DNA of 64,000 bases from Hymenoscyphus infarciens (Eukaryota > Ascomycota > Leotiomycetes > Helotiales > Helotiaceae), in the NCBI GenBank assembly GCA_001414345.1, contig LLCB01000055.1, forward strand, positions 62,001 to 126,000, written 5' to 3'. Position 1 is the stretch's first letter. Each line of letters begins with the position of its first letter. Under the pieces are notes generated by a model. It was not told the DNA's origin, ran no database searches, and saw only the letters and a program-made list of their open reading frames with translations. Positions 35,664 through 47,015 of the stretch are shown one piece after another. The translations under genes were made by a program, and so were the position numbers.

Positions 35664-37241
35664 AGAGTGAGCTGGTGACTTTCGGATCTTCTTTGTCGGA
35701 TTTTAATGGATAGTTTATGCTATGGCTTGATTGGGAAGTATGATGCGATATGAGGGTTGTAAGAGCAAGAGACAGTTAAGCAAGGGGGGTGATTAGGTGA
35801 GAGTGACGAGACGAGACGAGACGACCTTTAACTCGGCCACAACCTTATACGCACCTTGTGGTTTAGTGTGGCTGTGGACTTGCTTGTAAGATCTTACCTT
35901 TTCTTTGCTTCTGTTCTGGCGTCTCGCGGCGTTGTTGAGGGTTCGTTGGTTTCAGCCTTTGTATATCATGTCTGTCAGAATTTATTGTTTGGGTATTCTA
36001 TGAGGAGGACTGGGTCGTGCCTTCTCTTTTTAATTGTATTACGACTTTTCTCGCGAGACCTACCTACCTAGCTTTTTTAAGGTGGCTAGTGCTTGCTGTT
36101 GAGAAGGAACGACCGTAAGTCTCTGGTGGTGCCTATACTCGAGTAGGTACCTAGTCGAGGATTGAGAAAATGTCGGGAAAGGAACGAGCTCGAGCTCGAG
36201 CTCGACCTCGACCTCTCAGTCTTTTTGTAAATCGCTCTCAAACTTGTAGTGTTTACCGATCCCACATGACGACTTAATTCCTGTTTACTAAGCTAAGGTC
36301 AAATGGAAATATATTTTAGGTAGATAGTTGAGAAGGCTGGTCCACTTTGAAGGTAAGAAAGACGGGGAGGTGGTGACATAAGAAAGATAACGTGAGCGAG
36401 ACGATCGAGTTAACGTTTCTGTAGATCGAGTTCTCTGCCTCTTCCTGTATTCCTCTGATGTCGTCATTGGGGATAGCTGGCGATTGTGGTTGGATGTATC
36501 GTTCGGTATCTTGCTGGTGTTGTAATCCTCAGAGTTTCAAACCTCCAGCAGCAAGTCTGTCTCCCTCCATTGCTGTTTCTATTTCTAAAGTCATCGCCAC
36601 GAATGCATTGAATCTATTCAAGTAAACTCTCGAGAAAAGTCGGCGATTCGAGAGAATGTTTTCTATTTCTTTGAAAAAAGGATGGAAAACTTCAAACCTC
36701 AAACCTCAAACACTCATGAGCCTCCTCCTATATTCCCATGATCGGCATCCTTCGGACTTTCACGACGGCGACTCGGAGTTCCCAGCGGCAGAGACCCGGG
36801 CTGAACTGCGGTCATCAATGCCGTTTCTCGTTTGGCCTTTTTTTGGGTGATGTATCTATACACAGCCCTGAGATGGTCGAGATTTGAAACTGGAGGCTCT
36901 TGTCTGCTCGGGTCGCTGGCCAAGGGATGTATTTGGCGTGTAGGTGGAGGCATAGGTACCTAGAGAGACACCTGAAGAGGGACCCTGAAAGGTGAGGTGG
37001 CTGCTGCTGCTGCTTACTGGCGTTTAGTTGTAGGTGGGAATCCTTAGGCTCCACCAGGCGCCTTTTTGGTGGGATTCCCTCGTGGTATTTTTAGTCTTGG
37101 CATAGTGATGGGTGACCTGGTTTTGTTCAGGTTGTGGGTTGAAGATGTGGAGGAGATTTGTTTGGAATCCTTTTTAGAAGTGCCTAGGTACACTGTGCTT
37201 TTGGGTAGTTTGGTGCGAGATGGGGGCTTGTACTGTATTTT

Positions 37242-37315
37242 TAATTGTAATTGTAATTGTAATTGTAATTGTAATTGTAATTGTAATTGTAATTGTAATT
37301 GTTAATTGTTAATTG
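37242..37315. repeat. TAATTG hexamer microsatellite
   Basis: Ten perfect TAATTG units followed by two seven-base variants (ttaattg). The array is open in one frame as repeating N-C, but there is no reason to think it is translated. Confidence 0.95.
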
Positions 37316-38446
37316 CTGTAGGGAACTTGAAATTACGAAGTACACCACGAGAGACCAGCACCAGATATTCACGACAACAATTCACGACAACAATTCACGA
37401 CGACAAGGCATTGCCTCCCAAGACATGACGTCGTCTTCGCGAGAGAAGAGCCTGTAGGAACGAAAAGCTTCATCCGATCACGATCCAACATGTCGCCAAC
37501 CTCTCCAGCGTCAGCTTGCTGGCGATGCGAACAAGCTTCTCGCCTCTCTTAGCTCTTCCCACAGGATTCAACTCTCTGCAAAAGGTACCCTGGCCTGGGT
37601 GCTGGCCCGCGGGGAAGGTCGACGCCGCACTGCACTGCGTAGGTGAGAGCCGCGTGTACTCGTACTCGATACTAGACTAGCCCAGGTAGGCACTTCGGTA
37701 GGATTTAACATCGTAAATAGAGATCAAGTATTGGTCTCTATTTGACGATGAGATGAACACGTTCAGCGAGCTGGGTTTGCTAGTGACATCCGTCTTATCC
37801 GATCGATGTACGCTATCATCGACTGTGTTGTGGGAGTTGAGGGGAAGCCTCATCCAGCGGTCACTTCATCCGATGCCCCTCGAGATCCTCCCCTAGACAT
37901 GAGCAAATATTTACCAGTCAGCCAGCCAGCGATTGCGTGATGCATGAATCATTTGGTGCGAATCGGGTCTTTTTATTCTCGGGCAACACCTCCTTCTTTC
38001 CACATGTAAAGTGGCATCCCAAGTGGGCAAAGTGTACGCTGGAAGGTCTAAGCCGGCATTTCATCCTTCCTCATCCAGGCTCGCTTCGTTTCAAAAGAGA
38101 CAAGCTTTTCGTCTGCAAGCGGGGAGGATGACGAACAGTGTGGTGAAGAACAGACAACTGAACTTCTTTTTGTGGCCAATGGCGATGCATATCCCCTTCC
38201 TTCCGCATCTCGCTTCTGGTGATATGTTGGTCGGGCATGCAGGAACGCGGCTGATGGGGGGCGTAGAGACTTGGGGGGTCGATTAGATTTGTTTCAATGA
38301 TAAATTGTTTGTGTTCGAGGTAGATGTGGTGGTGGAAAAAGCTGGGGGAGATTGAAGTGGGCAGGAGGATTCATTGGAGGATTCGGTTTTCACCGAGCAT
38401 GCGGGTTGTAGAGAACCTGGGATACTGGTATGTTATTGATGGAAAA

Positions 38447-38455
38447 GTATATATC
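38447..38455 (+). promoter_or_regulatory. TATA-like element of the secreted-protein gene
   Basis: gtatatatc, about 253 bp upstream of the ATG at 38708. It is followed by a pyrimidine-rich stretch (38470-38690, ttcttttctctcatcttc and similar) typical of highly expressed fungal leaders. It is a candidate only, by position and sequence. Confidence 0.5.
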
Positions 38456-38707
38456 ACCTGCCCGTTCTCTGTTCTAAACTCTTCTTTTCTCTCATCTTCA
38501 GCATCTGCATCTTTCTTCATCTTTTCCTCAGTTCAATCTTTTACAGTTCAGAACCATCACACTCCTTTGATAGGGTTTTCACTTCTTCCCACTCTCGGTC
38601 TTTTTATCGCACCATCGAGTTCTTTACCAAACACACTTTTATCAACACGTTTTCAAGTCTCCAGTAGGCTTTTTCAGAAAGATCAGATCGGATTACCAAC
38701 CACAAAC

Positions 38708-39887
38708 ATGCATTTCTCCACAGTCATCCTCGCGGCTCTTGCAGCTGCACCAATTGTATGTGCACTTCTTCCCCAATATCAAAACCAGAACTAACCAGTT
38801 TCAGGCCTTTGCCGAAGACAAGAAGTACGGAAACTATGAATTCAGCAAGTCTATCAAAGGCACAGGCTCTGTTCGCCCATTCCCACACCCATCTGGAAAG
38901 CCATTTCCTATCGGCACTGGTACCGGCTCTCACCACAAGCCAACCTTCAAGCCTTTCCCCACAGGCGGACATCCAAAGCCTAGTGGACACCCAAAGCCTA
39001 GTGGACACTCAAAGCCTAGTGAACACCCAAAGCCAACTTCTATCGCCTCCGAGTTGGAACCTGTTGTCTCCGCCGAGGTCCCAGTCACCTTCACAAAATA
39101 CGCCACTGTAGATGGAAGCTCAGGAGAGGAAGTCAACACAATCAACGTTGAAGAGACACCAAAGACCGAGGAAGGAAGGCCAGGATATGGAAAACCATCT
39201 GGCAAGCCTTACTTCCCAGCTCCAAGTGGCAAGCCCTTCCCAACATTCAAGCCACACCCATCTGGAGGAAAGCCAACCTTCAAGCCTTTCCCCACCGGCC
39301 ACAAGCCAACCACCCACCACCCGTTCCCAACCGCCAGCGGAAAGCCAAAGCCAAAGCCAACTCCTTTGGTCTCTGAAACGGAACCAGTCGTGAGCACCGC
39401 AACTGTCATCCCTCTCCCAGCCGAGACCGATGTCGAGACTGAGGGCGCATATAAATTGAAGGCTCGATTCAACCTCAACACCCGTGAAGAAGATGACGTC
39501 GAAGAACAAGATGAAGCTACCCCAGTCGAGGGCGAATCTCCACCAATCGTCGTCGCTACCTCCGTCTCCGAGAAGCCAAAGCCAACTCACTCTCACAAGT
39601 CCGAGAAATCAGGACACGCAAAGCCAACTCACTACCACAAGTCCGAGAAATCAGGCCACGCGAAGCCAACTGGAAAGCCAGAGCACTCCATCAAGTCCTT
39701 CCCAGGTGGTGCACACCCTACTGGTGGATATGCACACCCATCTGGTGGATATGCACACCCATCTGGTCGTCCTCACCATGGTCATGGAGGACCAAGTGGA
39801 TTTCTCACTAGCAAGAAGCAGAAGACTCTTACTGCGACCAAAACCGGAGGAAAGGGAAAGCCAACTCCTATTCCTACTGAGGAGTAA
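38708..39887 (+). CDS. Secreted Pro/Lys/His/Gly-rich repeat protein
   Basis: Predicted 376 residues in exons 38708-38755 and 38805-39887; the 49-bp intron starts gtatgt and has ctaac. Splicing joins MHFSTVILAALAAAPI to AFAEDKKYGNYEFSKSIKGT, giving a clean signal peptide with a likely cut after AFA. The mature protein is low complexity: GHPKPS repeats (three in a row), SGKPFP/FKPFPTG blocks, two 12-residue YHKSEKSGHAKP-type units and GGYAHPS repeats, interrupted by two acidic segments (about 95-140 and 225-275) that contain VVSAEVP/VVSTATV-like matching pieces. No cysteine pattern, no enzyme domain and no clear GPI signal. It may be a cell-wall, extracellular-matrix or host-interface protein; the function is unknown. 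Confidence 0.82.
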
Positions 39888-40849
39888 ATTCTCGATCTCT
39901 AGCTACTTTTCCTTGCCTTTTGGCTTCTTTTCTTGCATTGCGTGATTTTGACTCTTTGGTTTTGATTTTTGGATATGGATAGACCACTTCTTCGCCCATT
40001 TGGTTTGAAAAGTGAGAAGGAACACGAAACAGGGGATGGATAGAAATTCTTGTACATTTTGAACGTTATCTTGTTTCCTTTGTCAGATTCTTGATACATA
40101 CCCTTCATATGCATGGCGTCGATTTGTTTTTTTTTTGGCTGGGCACATTGAAAAAACTGTCGTTACATATCATGCTTTTTGGCGAGGAAATTTTAGAGAG
40201 CCTGTCCCCGTCTACTTTTTGGATAGGAGGGGTGAGAACAAATTGAAAGTTCTGTTTATATCATTTGATGCTTTTCTAAATCGCTTTTCTATTTTGTGAT
40301 ATACTGTGTTCTTGTTTGATCTGGTAATTTTGATTTGAGACTTGAAGTGTTTGTGGATGCTTGTATAATGCGGGGTAAGATCTTACCTGCCTCGTACCTG
40401 GCAATAGAAGTTGGCATGGCAAATTCCTTCTATATGCAAGCCTTTGATAGACGACCCGTCCCTTGAATATAGTATCATGCCTTTGCCTACATTGCAATTC
40501 ACCTAGATTGGTTGGCCGCCGCTTTTTCACATCGATGATATTTCCCGGATGGACATTGGCCATTTAGCCGGAACTGCCGAATGGCGGAATGCTGTATGAC
40601 TCCAAGGACCCTCCATTCGCTACCAAGTATTCCCTTCACCCAATGCTTTACCATGTAAGGAACCACGGCACAGTGCCAATGAGGGCTAATATCATAATGA
40701 ATGCGGGGAAAACATAACCTCACAGGCTCAGAACCAAGGTTCAATGAACCGATTAAGCTTAAGTAGGTCGTCCGGCCACTTCAGATTGGAGATCCTAGTT
40801 GTGCTACAAAGTCAATAATTAGAGAATTTCTTCTGAAAACGAGCTCGCC
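39888..40849. other. Intergenic region, no gene seen
   Basis: About 0.96 kb with the 3' UTR of the secreted-protein gene and the promoter of the lactonase gene. Minus-strand frames (e.g. 40276-40563) have no motif. Confidence 0.55.
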
Positions 40850-42128
40850 ATGTTTCCAATCTCTCATACTTTGGTTATTGGATTCGTGATGAGCGTACTT
40901 CCTACCTCATTCGCGGCTACTTCTCTCCTTCTGGCCTCTCACTTCAATGGCGCACTCTTCACTCTTTCCCTGAAGACCAATCCAACTGGAAATGGAACCC
41001 TTTCTCTCATTTCTGCCTCTGGAGGTTGTGGTACCACGCCAACATGGCTGCAATACTATTCCGACACAAGAACTCTGTATTGCTGGGATGAATCATGGCA
41101 AGGCTACGGAACAATGGCCGAATACAACGTTTCCACAGAAGGAACACTCACAGTTACCGGTCAAGCTAAGACCACAGGGAATGATGTACATGGGACTTTA
41201 TACGGAGGGCCGAAGGGGAGGAGTTTTATTGCTAGTGTTCAGTAGTAAGTTTTTCTCCAAAAACATCTCTCAAAGACAGAAAACTAACACAAGGAACAGC
41301 ACTCCCTCCACTCTAACAACCTACGCCCTCCCCCTAAAACCAGGACCAGACCCCCCCTTCACAACCCCCCTCCAACTAGAAACCTTCACAATCTCAAACC
41401 CCGGTCCAGACCCACGACAAGATAAACCACATCCCCACCAAACCCTCCTCGACCCAAGCGGGAAATTCATCCTCGTCCCAGATCTAGGAGCTGATGTCAT
41501 ACGTATCTTCTCCATCAATCCTACCACCGGGTATCTATCCCCTTGTCCTGGTGCAGCAACAGCTCCAGGCGATGGACCCAGACATGGCGAATTTTCCAAG
41601 AAGGGCGATGCGTGGAAGTTATTTACAGTCAACGAACTAGGGAACGCTGTCTCGGCCTGGGATGTTTCCTATCCCTCTTCAAACTCGACCTGTCTCTCCC
41701 TCACCCACAAACAGACCATCTCTACCTTTCCTCCAGGTGTTACACCACCCTCCACCACTTTCAACGGGCAAATCTTCCCTCCCAAAGCGGCGGAGTTGCA
41801 TGTTTCTGGATCTTACCTCTACGCGACGAATCGGAATGATAAATCTTTTGGTGCTGCTACCGACTCTTTCGCTACGTTTAAGATTGCTGAGAAGGGGGGG
41901 TTGGAGTTTGTGGAAATTAGTGCTTCGTATTCTTTCTACCCGAGGAGTTTCAATGTTAATAAAGAGGGGACTTTGGTTGCGGTTGGGGGACAAACTTCGA
42001 GTACTGTGGCGATTCTTGAGAGGGGGAAAGATGGGAAGTTGGGGAAGTTGGTCGCAAGGTTGGAGGTTGGGACGGTGGGGACTTATACTAATGAGGATGG
42101 ATTGAGTTCTGTTGTTTGGGTTGAGTAG
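40850..42128 (+). CDS. Secreted lactonase-family beta-propeller protein
   Basis: Predicted 407 residues in exons 40850-41244 and 41300-42128, with a 55-bp intron (gtaagt...aacag, ctaac branch). It has an N-terminal signal peptide (MFPISHTLVIGFVMSVLPTS). The body matches the lactonase/6-phosphogluconolactonase-like seven-bladed propeller: SLLLASHFNGALFTLSL, LYCWDESWQG, a PHPHQTLLDPSGKFILVPDL core (the usual H-x-x-x-x-D-P-G-x-x motif), IRIFSIN, GDGPRHGEF, FTVNELGNAVSAWDV, YLYATNRND and a last blade FYPRSFNVNKEGTLVAVGGQ. Related bacterial enzymes hydrolyse 6-phosphogluconolactone, and fungal secreted members often act on muconate-type or unknown lactones. The substrate is not deducible, and a secreted form is unlikely to serve the pentose phosphate pathway. 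Confidence 0.87.
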
Positions 42129-42844
42129 GGTGGGATATTGGAGAAGTGGGTGTCTTTTGAGGGCTTGAAGGAAGGTGGAATTTGGACTGCGGGTAGAATA
42201 TAAAGTTCTAGTCTTACTTGAGAGAACCAGGTTTTATGGACTCGGAAGTGAAACTCCGTAATAAGAAAGAATGACCACCTAGATGAGTCTTTTCACTTTT
42301 AGGGCAAATGGGTTTCTGAGATGGAGAACTAGCTAAGAGACGGGTGAGCAAGGAGCGTATGGAAGAATTGTTTTTGAATTGTTTTTGTGCTGCTGAAGCT
42401 GGTCTGAGGTGTTTTCTTCTTCTCGTCAACCACCACAGAGACCTCGTGGTACTTGCGATGTATCCTCATTCTGCTCGCTCTTCCCCTCATTCCCGTTGTT
42501 GGCCCAGATATCTCGAGTCCCAACGTCCAACAAAGAATTATCAAGCCAAAATTTGTTGAATCCTTTACGGCGTTCACTTCTTAATTTCCTAGTCTTCATG
42601 TCCCTCAATTTCGCCAGGCAATAGGCCATTGTCCTTCTCCAACTCCGGGTTGGGTGCCTGAATTGTTCGAAGAATCTCACATCCTTCCTTTCAATCTTTA
42701 TCCGAATCCCATATTTAATTCCCAATTAGTTACACGTTCCCCGTGCCGGTCGAAAAAGGACATAGCGCAGTTATCCCACCCCACAACTTCGTCGTCTCCG
42801 GATCGGATATTCGAATTTCATTGTTCCGATCTCAGTTGAATAGA
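42129..42844. other. Intergenic region between convergent genes
   Basis: About 0.7 kb of 3' flanking DNA for the lactonase gene and the small minus-strand gene. Overlapping frames on both strands here are short and motif-free. Confidence 0.5.
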
Positions 42845-43061
42845 CTAGCATCGTTTGATGGCATACACAATCGCTCCTCCGACGCCGAAAATTGATACGA
42901 AAACTGCTGTTATTAGTAACTTTCATAAGAGTAAGTACGAATGGGGAGAACCTACTAACGAGAAAAGCTTCTAGAATTTCATGTTGTGCAGGCGGATTTC
43001 GTTGAACGATAACGGAGGTCATCTCTGTGACACCCCGATGAATCGCGTCGATAGCTGGCAT
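42845..43061 (-). CDS. Small single-pass membrane protein, 55 residues
   Basis: Two exons, 42956-43061 and 42845-42906, with a 49-bp intron (gtaggt...aacag). Spliced, it reads MPAIDAIHRGVTEMTSVIVQ, then RNPPAQHEILEAFLVTV, FVSIFGVGGAIVYAIKRC. A hydrophilic N-terminus and one C-terminal membrane helix with a basic end fit a tail-anchored or small mitochondrial/ER membrane subunit. I do not recognise the family; small respiratory or translocase subunits look similar. Coding nature rests on the consistent phase and the helix; the donor gtaggt is slightly unusual. A neighbouring donor (gttagt, 4 bp upstream) would break the frame. Confidence 0.5.
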
Positions 43062-45787
43062 ATTTGGGGATTTGGGAAATATCTTCCTTGGGGTTTTTTA
43101 GAAAACCGTACGTTCGTAGAACTCGCAGGGAAACCAAAGCAAAACAAAAAAAAAACTGTCTAGCAGTGAAAAATAAATAGAAATAAGTTTTCTGAAAGAG
43201 AGAAAAAAGTCCAGCTACCAAGAGAGAAGGAAACAAGAACCAAGGAAAGAGAAATTCGAGAGGTTTTATATCCCAGATACAAATGGCATGGTTTTCATAC
43301 CGATCATACTCGCTTAACCCAGAAATCAGGCGGTTTTTAGCCCCTGATTGTCTGGAAAGTACTTGAAACGTGCGCCGTTGTCTGATGTTACTTCGAAGTA
43401 GAATCGCTTGAAATCAGGAGATAAGGTTGGTATATCATTCGATTATTGTTTCAGCGTTGGTGGGAGTCGCAATGTGTGTGATTGGGTTAGGTTGGTAGCA
43501 CCTGGGTTGCGATTTTGTGATCGTTATTTTTGGGGGGAAGGTGGACCTGGGATGGGTGGAAGCTTTGTAACCTTGTATTCGCGTGGTGACCGGGTGTACG
43601 GAGGAAGCAAAAGCTTGAAGTGACGCGGTCTTCGGAAATCGGGTTGTTTAAAGTGTGATTGGGGTGGATGAGTTGTTTGATGGTGGTCATCCTGTCAGTC
43701 GCTCTTGCCTTTGGTCATTAATGATTATGGGAAGGGGAGACGGTACCCATGGAAGCTTCATTTCCAATCGCTCTATCAACCATAACTTTCCGACTTCATA
43801 CAAACGCTCAATTTTTCCATGGTTAACTTGCAAGCTTTGCGAGTGTTCATCCAAACAGCATGGCGAACCAGAAGAAGGAAAGGCAACAAGCCACGTGACT
43901 GAATCCTACTCGCTGATTTATATCTCTCATTTCCTCGTATCAAATGCTTCAAGGTGGAACGGATTATATTTGCTGGTTTGTTTATCTGACCAGGAGTTCA
44001 GCGTAAGTCTATTTGAAAGTCACGTGTATTCCCCGCTAGCCTCGGAATGCTTTCCGACCTTCTAAAAAACCATCATCTTCCTTCCTTGTTCACTTTGCGG
44101 CGCAGCGAAAGAATTGAAAGACATGATGGCCTCTGGGTCCTTCCATGACACATCGAATGACTTTGGTTACCAAGTCTTCTCGTTCTCGGAATCTATATAC
44201 CCATCAAATTTTCCGCCTCGCACTTCTCAGGTCCCCAAGTGTACTGTACCTGGATGAGTGACCAGTCATTGTAGCTCCGTGTGAAATACCTGCTAGCGCA
44301 GATACTCCTACATGGCCAAGGACAAGGTGATTCCGAGTCTAGGGACATGTCGGAAGAGGATCCAAGCAAAGGTATGTGTCACTCAAGATCTCTGCTTGTC
44401 AGTTTTCCTATCGTCAATTCTGACTTGTATGGGAATCTGGGACTCTGTGAATAAGAAATTTCTAGGTTCCCCGCATTTCATTCTCTTCCCTTGATCTCGT
44501 CTCTGACAATTTTCACAAATTGGGAGCACGGTATTTGTCAAACGAAAGTTTAATTTTCTATGTCTTTACGCTTTGTTTTGTATTCCCCTAAGTAGCGAAT
44601 CAACACCATCCTATTTTATCATTCTTGCTATCCTGAGACTTGGTCTTTCTCCTGTGGAGCAGGGAACATGTCTCTCACCCTCGAACTTCAAGTGGCATAA
44701 TCGAGGAAATGATGATGTACTCTACAGAAGATATGGCCAAGTGAATAAGATTACAGAAGTGATTGTTCCCGAAGGAAAAGACAGAGAGAGGATGATCATC
44801 TTCTTTTAGGAAGTCCGGGACATGAAATGACTATAGACTAAGACATCTTTGAACTCGGATTATTCCCAGGACTTTCTATGGAAAAGAGCCTCTGCACGTC
44901 ACGTTGGAAATGGCGGATAATTCAACAAGGGGGAAGTGACCAAAGCAAGCGTCTGTCTTTTAGGGCTCCAGGTTGAACCCAGTGCGGAGACGATTTGGAA
45001 TTAGCTCCTTGCAATACAGTAAGCTTAACACCAGAAGAGAAGAGTCAATAATCATTTCGAAGCTTTCAATTGTTTCCGATTTTTATCCCGCGTCGTGATT
45101 GATGTACAATGATTCCCATTTCCACAACAAGGGCCCCAGCTTTCTTGAGCTCCCACAGTCCATCCCAAGGCCAAGTTCCAGCGCAATTCGGGAGCCCAGG
45201 TAGACTTTCTCATTGGCGTGAAGATAAATCTGAGCCCAGCTCATCATCATCTTCAACTCGAGAAAATTTTGATATGCTTGATTGTACAGGAAATTTCAGA
45301 CTTGCTACCAGAGCCGACTGCCTTCCATAATTCCTCATCCATTGACCCTCAACTCCTGCATGATATCCGCATTGAAACAAAAGTAAAGAAATCATTACAA
45401 AGCGACCCTTGACATCTTATGAACCAACGCCTCGAGTCATGATTTCTCATCTTCATATCCACATCCCTTCTTCCAGATGAAGTTGCCTGCAAAGATCTAC
45501 CTGATGAACACAAGTAAGCTCTTGAGTTCGAAAGAAAGAAAGATGAAGAAAAACATGCAAACATTAGAACCCATTCTCATACCATCAGCAGGTGTTGCGA
45601 AACAGATCAGCCACTACATCCGTAACATGTAATACAATTAAGCCTCTCACTTTCATTTTCAAACAAGAACTCAATAAAGCCCAGCCCGAATTCAAAAGCC
45701 GCTAGCAAAAGTGGAGCCGCTTGAGAAGCTGTTAGAAGGTGAGACTGGCGAAGTTAGTGAGCCAACACTCCGAAGAGAGGGGGCTGA
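43062..45787. other. 2.7 kb intergenic region, no gene recognised
   Basis: Normal-composition DNA. Many overlapping frames of 60-136 codons occur on both strands, none with a known motif, signal peptide or splice-consistent extension that I can defend. The BTB gene lies immediately downstream on the minus strand, so its 3' UTR starts at 45787. Confidence 0.45.
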
Positions 45788-46625
45788 CTAGTCAGTTGTC
45801 AGTGGATTCCCTAGTTCAATGATGGGATATTGAATTACTTCATCTTGAGAGACGTAAAATTTCTCTAGATCGGCCTGTGTGAATTTCGCTAGCTTTTTGT
45901 GGTGTGTGGCGCCCCAGTCGAACATGTCGACCAGCATTTGATGAGGGTACTGCTCCGGCAATTGAATTGTCTTGGCTTCCTTCATCAAGGATTGGGACGA
46001 CAAGGCTGCGAGGAAAAGACGAAGAGGGCTTTCATCCATCGTATTATCGTAAACGTGGTGAAACGAAATCATGGAGTGTACTTTGTTCAATTCGCCGGCC
46101 TGGCCGTTCATAGCCTCGAGAGCCTCGTTTTGGATTCGCGGGATCTGGAAGCGGTCGCCCAAGAGCCAAAGCTCCACGAGGTGACGAAAGATGGGGGCCT
46201 TTCCGGCCGAGTCCACGATCTTCTGTGTGTATGCCCATGAGACAAAAATGTCAAAGACATTGGGGGAAATATCATTGAATTCGAACTTCAACGTTTGAGC
46301 TTCGGTGAAGGAGCCGTTCAAAGCAGCTCTGAAGTACGCCGAAAAGGCGATTAGATAGGACTTGTGAACGGAGAAGAAAGTATTCTTGCCGTTTTGGCTA
46401 ATGATTATGGTGACAATTGAGTTGGAATTCCTACGCAGTTGAGTTAGAAAGGTGAGGCTTACCCAAAGGACATCTGACTTACATGAACGAAGGTCTTCTG
46501 GGGCGGTCATCCTTTCGGGAAGATGATCTGGCAAGGACCTTGACCTTTGGTGTAGGTGGGGTTCTTGGAGGATCCCCTGAGGTAATCAAGTTGGCACCAG
46601 ATGAACCACGTCTTGTGTTGGTCAT
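45788..46625 (-). CDS. BTB/POZ-domain protein
   Basis: Predicted 261 residues in exons 46483-46625 and 45788-46430, with a 52-bp intron (gtaagt...gcgtag, phase 2). The N-terminal ~45 residues are basic and disordered (MTNTRRGSSGANL, PRTPPTPKVKVLARSSSRK). A BTB domain follows (about 50-150): SIVTIIISQNGKNTFFSVHK, SYLIAFSAYFRAALNGSFTE, FNDISPNVFDIFVSWAYTQK. It ends in a helical C-terminal part (LVELWLLGDRFQIPRIQNEA and onward) as in many fungal BTB-only proteins. BTB domains form dimers and often bridge targets to cullin-3 ligases; no partner is visible here. An unspliced start inside the intron gives a longer but less plausible N-terminus. Confidence 0.85.
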
Positions 46626-47015
46626 TGTGTGGGATATAACTTGATGATGCTCGAGAGATCGACAGGTAGTCGCGAGAAAGAAGAAAGGCGGAGCCAGGAA
46701 AGACGCTTGCGAGTGCGGAGGAAGGTGAGCTGTCAAAGATCGAAATCAACTCAGGAACTTGGAAAGTTTCTTGTAGACAAGTCGAAGCTTGAAAGGTGCA
46801 ATGAAGACGAAGATCGTGTTGGCGAAAGAAGAGTTGAAGGAGAGTAGAGAAAGGTTGAGGAGAAGGAAACCGCTCCCAGCTTAAGTATCTAAGAGAAGTG
46901 GCAGTAGAGGGTGACGACAGCAACTAGCGCGGCTTGAGGCTAGCGTCATCTGAGACAAGTGTTCGATACAGGAGAGAGTTGAAGATTTAAAGAGAGGAGA
47001 GCTATTTAAGCAGAC
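46626..47015. other. Promoter region of the BTB gene up to the RIP block
   Basis: About 390 bp of ordinary-composition DNA upstream of the BTB start; it gives way to RIP-decayed DNA at about 47020. The gene therefore has a short intact promoter before the decayed block. Confidence 0.5.

Larger units (their letters stand above)
35082..38707. other. Large intergenic region, 3.6 kb, rich in short tandem repeats
   Basis: No gene recognised. It holds several short arrays: CATCTGC heptamers (35625-35663), acgag pentamers (35805-35822), gagctc/gacctc hexamers (36188-36214), ctcaaac (36691-36713), gctgctg (37000-37013) and a long TAATTG array (37242-37315). Composition is normal, not RIP-like. The last 250 bp contain a TATA-like site and a CT-rich leader for the secreted-protein gene. 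The length suggests an unusually large regulatory region or an unseen non-coding transcript. Confidence 0.5.

Noticed and set aside
37242..37305. Asn-Cys repeat peptide in an open frame
   Set aside because: Produced simply by a TAATTG microsatellite; no start context or transcript evidence.
39120..39596. 158-codon minus-strand frame across the secreted repeat protein
   Set aside because: Shadow of the Pro/Gly/Lys-rich sense gene; Trp/Leu/Gly composition is the complement of those codons.
45900..46240. 113-codon plus-strand frame over the BTB gene
   Set aside because: Antisense to a recognised domain; no motif of its own.
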